Of a stretch of DNA of 7,055 nt, positions 1 to 4,993 are shown piece by piece. Numbering within the stretch: the stretch's first letter is position 1; each line of letters starts with the position of its first letter. Source of the DNA: Desulfobacteraceae bacterium (lineage in GTDB: Bacteria; Desulfobacterota; DSM-4660; Desulfatiglandales; Desulfatiglandaceae); contig JAUUVE010000102.1 in assembly GCA_030589715.1 (NCBI GenBank), positions 1-7,055 on the forward strand, given 5' to 3'. The translations under genes and the position numbers were made by a program. Below the pieces are notes generated by a model, which saw only the letters and a list, made by a program, of their open reading frames with translations, had not been told where the DNA came from and did no database searches.

Positions 1-294
1 GGCGATCCTGGCATTGATGACCGCACCCCTGCACATGATGCACGGCTCAATGGTCACCACCAGCAGGGTGTCTTTCAGCCGGTAATTCCCGAAAAATAGA
101 CCCGCCTCCCTGATAGCCAAGATCTCGGCATGAGCGGTGGGGGCCTGAAGGGTTATGGGCGGATTGTGTGCCCGGGCCACAATTTGACCATCCGGATCGG
201 CCAGAACAGCACCTACCGGCACTTCCCCCACTGAGAGGCCCTTCTCAGCCTCGGTAAGGGCCTGCCGCATCAAATGATAAAGATCAACCTCCAC
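1..294 (-). CDS. tadA: tRNA-specific adenosine deaminase TadA, N-terminal part (cut by left window edge)
   Basis: Deaminates the wobble adenosine (A34) to inosine in tRNA, classically tRNA-Arg(ACG), in the cytoplasm. Translating the minus strand leftward from a GTG at 294 gives 98 residues with the family layout: a helix containing LMRQALTEAEKG, the strand EVPVGAVLAD, the zinc and proton-shuttle motif TAHAEI (His55, Glu57), and the second zinc motif EPCIMC (Cys85, Cys88) followed by RGAVINARI. TadA proteins are about 150 residues, so roughly the last third lies beyond base 1. The start is unresolved. In-frame candidates are TTG at 300, GTG at 294 and ATG at 270, with an in-frame TAA just upstream of the TTG; none has a well-spaced Shine-Dalgarno site. 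Comparison with the short N-terminal tails of known TadA proteins favours GTG or TTG. It lies 89 bases downstream of ruvB with no terminator between, so cotranscription is likely. A generic cytidine/guanine deaminase is the alternative, but the EPCIMC-RGAVINARI context fits TadA best. Confidence 0.9.
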   Translation of the reverse strand, partial: MEVDLYHLMRQALTEAEKGLSVGEVPVGAVLADPDGQIVARAHNPPITLQAPTAHAEILAIREAGLFFGNYRLKDTLLVVTIEPCIMCRGAVINARIA

Positions 295-383
295 TTCCAA
301 TGCTTTTTACAATACCCTTCTTCTGCCCGTCAATAAAACACAAACCCTTCTCTCCTTATCAAGCCCCTGCCTTGACTATTTCC
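295..383 (-). other. Short gap between ruvB and tadA
   Basis: No promoter or intrinsic terminator is convincing here. On the minus strand a 5-bp inverted repeat (TCAAG / CTTGA) lies just after the ruvB stop but has no T-tract. An AAGGAG at 352-357 is followed at good spacing by a TTG (341-343) opening a 19-codon frame that ends at 284, inside the start of tadA. There is no independent support that it is translated. The simplest reading is an untranslated linker inside one transcript. Confidence 0.4.
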
Positions 384-1412
384 TCAAAACAATTTCTTCT
401 GAAAGATACCCTCTTCCTCCTTTACCTGAAACCCCAGATGACGATAGGCGCGTTTTGTGGCAACCCTGCCTTGTGATGTCCTCTTTATGTAGCCTTCTTG
501 GATCAGGAAGGGCTCGTATACATCCTCTATGGTATCCTTCTCCTCGCTTACGGCAGCGCAGAGGCTGTTTAGGCCGATAGGCCCGCCATCAAACTTTTCG
601 ATGATAGTCGTAATAATGTACCGGTCCATCTTGTCCAAACCCTTTTCGTCCACCTCCAACATGTCCAATGCCCAGCTTGCCACCTTCCGGGTAATGATTC
701 CATCGGCCTTTACCTGGGCAAAGTCACGGACCCTTCTGAGGAGCCTGTTGGCCACCCTTGGCGTGCCCCTGGCCCTCCTGGCTATTTCCCAGGCGCCATC
801 TTCTCTGGTTGTGATTTCCAGGAGCTTGGCTGACCGGAGAATGATTTTGGTAAGGTCCTCGGGCTTATAAAAATCTACCCGCAAGACCACTCCGAAACGA
901 TCTCTCAAAGGCGGGGTCAAAAGCCCTGAGCGTGTGGTGGCACCTACCAGTGTAAAGGGTCGCAAGGGGATCTTCATGGTCCTGGCCGAAGGGCCTTGCC
1001 CAATGATGATATCAAGCTCATAGTCTTCCATGGCCGGGTAGAGGATCTCTTCGACCACGTGATTCAGACGGTGAATTTCGTCGATAAAAAGCACATCATT
1101 TGGCTGCAGGCTCGTCAGGATAGCTGCAAGGTCACCCGGTTTATCGATGACAGGCCCGGAGGTGCCTTTGATATTTGTGTGGAGTTCGTTTGCGATGATA
1201 TGGGCAAGGGAGGTCTTTCCCAAGCCCGGGCTTCCATGAAAGAGGACGTGATCCAGGGCCTCGGAACGGCCCCTTGCGGCCTCGATAAAGACGCGAAGAT
1301 TCCTTTTCATTTCCTCTTGACCGACAAAATCTTCAAGGTTGTCGGGTCTGAGGCCTATCTCTGCTGGGATTTCATCGGGCTGGGGTTCGGGGTCAATGAT
1401 TCTTTCTTCCAT
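384..1412 (-). CDS. ruvB: Holliday junction branch-migration ATPase RuvB
   Basis: RuvB forms the hexameric AAA+ ring motors that bind either side of the RuvA-junction complex and pump DNA to drive branch migration during recombinational repair. From the chosen ATG the protein has 342 residues, close to the usual 330-350. Visible motifs, in order: Walker A GSPGLGKTS (60-68), Walker B DVLFIDEIH (106-114), the YPAMEDYELD segment, sensor I GATTR (158-162), PLRDRFG (168-174) carrying the trans-acting arginine finger, sensor II RGTPRVANRLLRR (215-227), and a C-terminal winged-helix DNA-binding domain ending with RTSQGRVATKRAY. A TTG at 1430 would add six residues and overlap ruvA. The ATG at 1412 is preferred because AAGGA (1419-1423) sits six bases upstream. 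The gene begins ten bases after the ruvA stop, so it is probably coupled to ruvA. The only small oddity is serine in the Walker A loop where E. coli has proline. Identification is secure. Confidence 0.98.
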   Translation of the reverse strand: MEERIIDPEPQPDEIPAEIGLRPDNLEDFVGQEEMKRNLRVFIEAARGRSEALDHVLFHGSPGLGKTSLAHIIANELHTNIKGTSGPVIDKPGDLAAILTSLQPNDVLFIDEIHRLNHVVEEILYPAMEDYELDIIIGQGPSARTMKIPLRPFTLVGATTRSGLLTPPLRDRFGVVLRVDFYKPEDLTKIILRSAKLLEITTREDGAWEIARRARGTPRVANRLLRRVRDFAQVKADGIITRKVASWALDMLEVDEKGLDKMDRYIITTIIEKFDGGPIGLNSLCAAVSEEKDTIEDVYEPFLIQEGYIKRTSQGRVATKRAYRHLGFQVKEEEGIFQKKLF

Positions 1413-1418
1413 AAGTCG

Positions 1419-1423
1419 TCCTT
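1419..1423 (-). promoter_or_regulatory. Ribosome binding site deciding the ruvB start
   Basis: AAGGA on the minus strand lies six bases before the ATG at 1412 and reaches into the last base of the ruvA stop codon. Its position favours that ATG over the upstream TTG at 1430, and would let ribosomes finishing ruvA re-initiate on ruvB. Confidence 0.75.
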
Positions 1424-2025
1424 CAAGCAAGGATGTTCAAGGCCTTTCTGATCAAACCTTCCAGCGTCATCTCCTCTATCCCAGGTCGGGCCTTTTCAAG
1501 GGCCATCTTTACCGCCTTTGCCGAATACCCCAGGTTAAGAAGGGCTGAGAAGGCATCATCCATCAACCGTTTTTCCTCAGTATCCGGGACCGGACCCTGC
1601 GAAATCTCCTGGTACCCTATGGCCCTTGAGGCGCGATCCTTTAGTTCCAAGGCTATTCTTTCGGCAGTTTTTTTGCCCACGCCTGGAATGGCCCGCAGCC
1701 GTCCGGTGTCCCCGCTGGCCATCGCCTCCAAAAGGTCCTGGGGGCCAATCCCCGAAAGGATGTTGACGGAAAGCTTCGGGCCTATGCCCGAAACAGAGGT
1801 CAACATCAGGAAGATTTCTTTCTCAAGTTCTGTGCCGAAGCCGAAAAGGGCCAGGGCGTCTTCCCTGACATGGGTATAGATATTGAGACTGACCCTCTGG
1901 TTTTTCTCAGGGAGGGAACAAAAGGTTGAAAGGGGTACAACGACTTCGTAACCAATTCCCCCTGCATCAATTATGACGGAGCTAGGTGTCTTGCTGAGTA
2001 GTAGGCCGCTTAAGTGCGCTATCAT
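1423..2025 (-). CDS. ruvA: Holliday junction DNA-binding protein RuvA
   Basis: RuvA tetramers hold the four-way junction in an open square and dock RuvB rings. The 200-residue length matches the family (E. coli 203). Three domains are visible. An N-terminal OB-fold covers about residues 1-63, starting MIAHLSGLLL and including GGIGYEVVVP. Two helix-hairpin-helix motifs follow, VSGIGPK (78-84) and IPGVGKKTAERI (113-124). After a linker at about 138-152, a C-terminal RuvB-binding three-helix domain contains DDAFSALLNLGYS. Glu55 and Asp56, in HVREDALALFGF, occupy the positions of the acidic pin that separates strands at the junction centre in E. coli. The ATG at 2025 overlaps the ruvC stop in an ATGA quadruplet and has only a weak Shine-Dalgarno site, the arrangement expected for translational coupling. 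Nothing is missing or unusual. Confidence 0.98.
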   Translation of the reverse strand: MIAHLSGLLLSKTPSSVIIDAGGIGYEVVVPLSTFCSLPEKNQRVSLNIYTHVREDALALFGFGTELEKEIFLMLTSVSGIGPKLSVNILSGIGPQDLLEAMASGDTGRLRAIPGVGKKTAERIALELKDRASRAIGYQEISQGPVPDTEEKRLMDDAFSALLNLGYSAKAVKMALEKARPGIEEMTLEGLIRKALNILA

Positions 2026-2516
2026 CTTCTAAAGGACCTGGAATCTTCAAATCTTGACCAGTTGAGGTGGCATATGGCAGTGGCCAATGCATCTGAGGCG
2101 TCCAGATCTGGTTGGCTTTTGAGTTTCAGTATAACCTGAACCATGGATCGTACTTGCTCTTTGCCTGCCCTGCCATAGCCCACCACCGATTTCTTGATCT
2201 CCAGCGGTGTGTATTCAAAGATGGGGATCTTGCATTCAACTGCGGCTATCAATGCGGCTCCCCTTGCGTGGCCGAGCTTTAGGGCCGACTTGATATTCTT
2301 GGCATAGAACACATCTTCAATGGCCATCTCCTGGGGGCGGTGTTGGTTCATGATCTTTACAATGCCCTGGAAGATCTTGTGGATTCTGTCATGGAATGGG
2401 GTCTTGGCGGGTAACCTGATATGGCCGAAATGAATGCAGACCATTTCGTCACCCTTTTTTTCCACCAGACCATACCCGGTGACCCTCGAGCCGGGATCTA
2501 CCCCCAGCACCAGCAT
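2022..2516 (-). CDS. ruvC: Crossover junction endodeoxyribonuclease RuvC
   Basis: RuvC is the dimeric resolvase that cuts two opposing strands of a Holliday junction symmetrically, working with RuvAB. The protein has 164 residues (E. coli 173) and an RNase H-like fold. The acidic metal-binding set is intact: Asp7 in LGVDPGSR, Glu67 in MAIEDVFYAKN, and Asp139 and Asp142 in LDASDALATAICH. The segments SALKLGHARGAAL and YTPLEIKKSVVGYGRAGKEQV are also characteristic. The start ATG shares one base with the yebC stop (TGATG). GGAGG at 2527-2531, inside the end of yebC, lies ten bases upstream. The gene therefore sits between two overlapping neighbours, and translation of all three is probably linked. 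Confidence 0.98.
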   Translation of the reverse strand: MLVLGVDPGSRVTGYGLVEKKGDEMVCIHFGHIRLPAKTPFHDRIHKIFQGIVKIMNQHRPQEMAIEDVFYAKNIKSALKLGHARGAALIAAVECKIPIFEYTPLEIKKSVVGYGRAGKEQVRSMVQVILKLKSQPDLDASDALATAICHLNWSRFEDSRSFRR

Positions 2517-3262
2517 CAGCTCAAGGCCTCCATGACCTCGTCAGACATATCAAAGTTGGCATACACGTGGCTTATGTCATCGTGATCCTCAAGGGCCTGC
2601 ATCAAATTCAATATTTGCTGGGCCTTTTTCCCTTCCACTCCCACCGTATTTTTGGGAATCATTGTCACCTCTGAGAAGGTATATGGCAATTCCGCTACAT
2701 CCACGGCCTTTTTTACCGCTTCAAAGTCCGAGAGACTTACAATGACCTCAAACTCGGTCTCTTGCTCATTGACATCTTCTGCCCCGGCCTCCAAAGCCAG
2801 ATCCAGGAGCTGCTCTTCATCTATCTTTTCCTTTTCAAAGACAATAAGCCCCTTCTTCTCAAACATCCAGGCCACGCATCCGGGTTCCCCAAGATTTCCC
2901 CCGTGGCGTTCGAAGAGATGTTTCACGTCCGCCACCGTCCTGTTCTTGTTGTCTGTCAGACAATCCACAAGTACGGCCACACCACCCGGGCCATATCCCT
3001 CGTAATTTGCCTCCTCATAAGAGACCCCTTCCAGCTCGCCGGTGCCCTTCTTGATGCCCCTTTCGATATTCTCTTTGGGCATGTTTTCAGCCTTGGCTGC
3101 AGCGATAGCCGCTCTTAGGCGGGGATTTCCGTCCGGATCGCTACCTCCAAGACGCGCAGCCACGGTTATTTCCTTGATGAGCTTGGTAAAGATCTTGCCC
3201 CGTTTGGCATCTGTGGCGCCTTTCTTGTGCTTAATTGAACTCCATTTTGAATGACCCGACAT
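2516..3262 (-). CDS. yebC: YebC/TACO1-family translation factor
   Basis: Family members were long annotated as transcriptional regulators. More recent work on bacterial YebC and mitochondrial TACO1 points to a ribosome-associated factor that relieves stalling, notably at proline-rich stretches; that role is established for the family and inferred here. The protein has 248 residues, the usual length. The signature N-terminus MSGHSKWSSIKHKKGATDAKR is followed by KLIKEITVAARLGG and NPRLRAAIAAAKAENMPKEN (47-66). Next come EGYGPGGVAVLVDCLTDNKNRT (88-109) and FERHGGNLGEPGCVAWMF (118-135). The C-terminal half is acidic and ends with DISHVYANFDMSDEV. A GTG two codons upstream is also in frame, but the ATG at 3262 matches the conserved family start and has GGGAGGG at ideal spacing. 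The yebC-ruvC-ruvA-ruvB order is widespread in bacteria. The one-base overlap with ruvC indicates coupling. Confidence 0.97.
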   Translation of the reverse strand: MSGHSKWSSIKHKKGATDAKRGKIFTKLIKEITVAARLGGSDPDGNPRLRAAIAAAKAENMPKENIERGIKKGTGELEGVSYEEANYEGYGPGGVAVLVDCLTDNKNRTVADVKHLFERHGGNLGEPGCVAWMFEKKGLIVFEKEKIDEEQLLDLALEAGAEDVNEQETEFEVIVSLSDFEAVKKAVDVAELPYTFSEVTMIPKNTVGVEGKKAQQILNLMQALEDHDDISHVYANFDMSDEVMEALS

Positions 3263-3356
3263 TTGCACCCTCCCAAATATTATGTTAGTTGATTAAGTGA
3301 TTGAAATGGAAATCTCAATGCACTTGATTCCTTCAAATCAACTGCTCTTCCATTAG
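3263..3356 (-). promoter_or_regulatory. rlmE-yebC gap with yebC ribosome binding site and a weak promoter candidate
   Basis: On the minus strand GGGAGGG (3268-3274) lies five bases before the yebC ATG and is the strongest Shine-Dalgarno site in this block. Further upstream CATAAT (3279-3284) resembles a -10 element, but the best -35 partner at correct spacing matches only about half of the consensus, so an internal promoter is possible but weak. A 6-bp inverted repeat (TTGATT / AATCAA, 3324-3341) just after rlmE lacks a T-tract and is not a convincing terminator. The gap is AT-rich compared with the genes around it. Confidence 0.4.
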
Positions 3357-3947
3357 CTATTTCGCAAACTCTAGTCCTACCAGATATATCTCCCTGCTCC
3401 CCTTACGGGTGGCTGTTGGCCTGAAAAGCTTCGTTCGCCTGAAATGCGTTGAGGTTTCGGCCCTAAAATGGTTGAGATCTTCCCCTTCAAAGACCTTGCA
3501 TATAAAATGTCCTCTCTCCTTGAGCACTGCATAAGCGATTTCTGCGGCCCTCCTTGCCAGCGACATGGAGCGGCTTGTGTCTACTGACCTTATGCCGGTA
3601 GTCTGTGGCGCCAGGTCGCTAATAACTACATCCCTCAGAGCGACTTCTTCTACAAGCCATTTGATGTCAAGGGTCAAGACATCGGCCTGAATGAACCTAA
3701 AGTTGGAGGAGAGAGATTGATCGGGCTGGGTCAGGTCTATACCCACCACTTCCCCTTTCGGACCGACCCTTCTTAACCCATATTGTGACCACGAGCCGGG
3801 GAAGCAGCCCATGTCCAAAATCCGGTCGTCCTTGTGAACCAACTTGAATCTCTTGTCTATCTCTTCAAGCTTATAGACCGACCTCGCAAGCCAGTTTTCA
3901 TCCCTGGCCAGACGGGCGTAATGGTCTTCCCATCTATTTGGTTTCAT
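3357..3947 (-). CDS. rlmE: 23S rRNA (uridine-2'-O-)-methyltransferase, RlmE/FtsJ family
   Basis: RlmE (RrmJ/FtsJ) transfers a methyl group from S-adenosylmethionine to the 2'-O of U2552 in the A-loop of 23S rRNA, a late step in 50S maturation. The protein has 196 residues (E. coli 209). The catalytic tetrad is visible as Lys26 (ARSVYKLEEID), Asp111 (VISDLAPQTTG), Lys151 (FICKVFEGED) and Glu186 (GSREIYLV). The SAM-binding motif I reads DMGCFPGSWSQY (45-56), differing from the DLGAAPGGW form of E. coli but keeping the P-G-x-W core. VVGIDL (67-72) is motif II. The ATG at 3947 is the only reasonable start: an in-frame TAA lies nine bases upstream. Its Shine-Dalgarno site is poor (AGG abutting the ATG), suggesting low expression. 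It is the first gene of the minus-strand block and diverges from the MoxR gene. U2552 as the exact target is inferred from the family. Confidence 0.93.
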   Translation of the reverse strand: MKPNRWEDHYARLARDENWLARSVYKLEEIDKRFKLVHKDDRILDMGCFPGSWSQYGLRRVGPKGEVVGIDLTQPDQSLSSNFRFIQADVLTLDIKWLVEEVALRDVVISDLAPQTTGIRSVDTSRSMSLARRAAEIAYAVLKERGHFICKVFEGEDLNHFRAETSTHFRRTKLFRPTATRKGSREIYLVGLEFAK

Positions 3948-4108
3948 CCTATATTCTTATCACAGATATACCCCCTTGGCAAAAAAAATATAATTTCTCG
4001 ATTCTACGTATGGTCTTTCAGCGCAAACTTCATTTGCAATTTTCGGTGGTCGTATTAGAATTATAAGAGATTATGTTACTAGGCTGATATTTGGAGGTTT
4101 CTGCAGAT
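3948..4108. promoter_or_regulatory. Divergent intergenic region between rlmE and the MoxR gene
   Basis: This AT-rich spacer must hold the start signals for both blocks. For the plus strand there is a reasonable sigma-70-like pair (annotated separately) and GGAGG at 4093-4097, eleven bases before the ATG at 4109. For the minus strand I see TAGAAT-like and TATATT-like boxes but no -35 at proper spacing, so the rlmE promoter is not located. A small inverted repeat, GCAAA (4023-4027) and TTTGC (4033-4037), overlaps the plus-strand -35 region. An A8 tract lies at 3981-3988. Confidence 0.5.
4034..4061 (+). promoter_or_regulatory. Candidate sigma-70-type promoter for the MoxR operon
   Basis: TTGCAA (4034-4039, four of six consensus bases) and TAGAAT (4056-4061, five of six) are separated by 16 bases. 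Transcription would begin near 4068, giving a leader of about 40 bases before the MoxR start. This is a pattern match only; similar pairs arise by chance in AT-rich spacers. Confidence 0.4.
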
Positions 4109-4993
4109 ATGGAAAAGATCGTAATTGAGGGTGTTGAGCTCCACTTGGTTGAACCTGACCAAGTGCCCATGACCTGGGTTGGGCAGCCTGAGTTGGTCAC
4201 CCAGGTCTTGGCAGCATGGTTGGTGCTCGGGGAAGATGACCTGCCCCTGAGCCCGAGGTTAGTGGGTAAGCCCGGTGTCGGGAAGACGACCCTGGCCTAT
4301 CATGCCGGGAGGATATCCAACAGGCCGGTCTATCTTTTTCAGGCCACAATGGATACCAGACCCGAGGACCTGATCGTAACCCCTGTAATCTCCGAGGAAA
4401 GACAGATCAAATACACTGCCAGCCCTGTGGTCTCCGCCATAATCAAGGGTGGCGTTGCGGTCATCGATGAAGGAAACAGGATGAGCGAGAAGAGCTGGGC
4501 CTCCCTTGCCCCCCTCCTGGATAGCCGACAATATGTGGAATCGATTGTGGCAGGCATCAAGATCCAGGCCCATCCCGATTTTCGTCTCTGCACCACAATG
4601 AACGACGACGCCAGCACATTTGAGCTTCCCGAGTATATCCATTCCAGGCTTCAGCCCCAGATCCACATCGATTTCCCTGAAAGGGAGGAAGAACTCCTGA
4701 TCTTGAAAAGGAACCTCCCCTTCGCGGATGATAAGGTCCTTGATTATGTGGTCGAGTTCTTACAGGCCGCCCATGGGGCCGGCGAGCGCTATTCGGTCAG
4801 GGACGGCATTAATATTGCCCGATATGCATTGAAAAGGTATGCCGGGGATGGTCACGGGCGAGAGACCGGAGGCGAAAAGCAAAGGACGGCAGGATACCTC
4901 AAGGAGGCTGCCTCCATGATCCTGGATACCACTGCTGCGGCAGAATATTTCAAGGACCTGCTGGATGAAATGGCTCATGAAGAAAAGGATTGA
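4109..4993 (+). CDS. MoxR-type AAA+ ATPase
   Basis: MoxR proteins are AAA+ ATPases that act as chaperones for maturing or remodelling partner proteins, usually encoded next door. This one has 294 residues and is probably cytoplasmic, with no signal peptide or membrane segment. Visible motifs: Walker A GKPGVGKTT (53-61), Walker B VAVIDEGN (116-123), sensor I TTMN (162-165), the likely arginine finger in IHSRLQP (Arg180), the PEREEELLILKR segment (190-201), and a helical lid with YSVRDGINIARYALK (228-242), where Arg231 may be sensor II. The match is to the AAA_5/MoxR-CbbQ-NorQ group in general; I cannot place it in a named subfamily. A TTG at 4091 is in frame, but it coincides with the Shine-Dalgarno sequence, so the ATG at 4109 is chosen. 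Its end overlaps the next gene by 29 bases, so the two products very likely work together. No VWA-domain gene is visible nearby. Confidence 0.88.
   Translation: MEKIVIEGVELHLVEPDQVPMTWVGQPELVTQVLAAWLVLGEDDLPLSPRLVGKPGVGKTTLAYHAGRISNRPVYLFQATMDTRPEDLIVTPVISEERQIKYTASPVVSAIIKGGVAVIDEGNRMSEKSWASLAPLLDSRQYVESIVAGIKIQAHPDFRLCTTMNDDASTFELPEYIHSRLQPQIHIDFPEREEELLILKRNLPFADDKVLDYVVEFLQAAHGAGERYSVRDGINIARYALKRYAGDGHGRETGGEKQRTAGYLKEAASMILDTTAAAEYFKDLLDEMAHEEKD
4952..4956 (+). promoter_or_regulatory. Ribosome binding site of the 616-residue gene, inside the MoxR gene
   Basis: AAGGA lies eight bases before the ATG at 4965 and is embedded in the MoxR coding sequence. It supports 4965 as the start in preference to the ATG at 4977, which has no such site, and so supports a 29-base overlap between the genes. 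Confidence 0.65.

Noticed and set aside
284..343. A 19-codon minus-strand frame beginning TTG, preceded by AAGGAG at eight bases, ending just inside tadA; it could be a leader peptide coupling to tadA.
   Set aside because: A TTG start, no biased composition and no regulatory motif such as clustered codons; a frame this short with a nearby purine-rich stretch is expected by chance.
996..1451. A 151-codon plus-strand open frame antisense to ruvB.
   Set aside because: It lies wholly opposite a highly conserved gene, has no recognisable domain or start context, and is a shadow of ruvB codon structure. The other long frames opposite ruvA, yebC and the plus-strand pair were dismissed for the same reason.
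3324..3341. TTGATT / AATCAA inverted repeat after rlmE, as a terminator separating rlmE from yebC.
   Set aside because: A 6-bp AT-rich stem without a following T-tract on the minus strand; too weak to stop transcription by itself.
3263..4108. LexA/SOS box upstream of the ruv genes, as in E. coli.
   Set aside because: I found no CTGT-N8-ACAG type palindrome in the gaps before yebC or rlmE; other lineages use different LexA boxes that I could not identify by eye.
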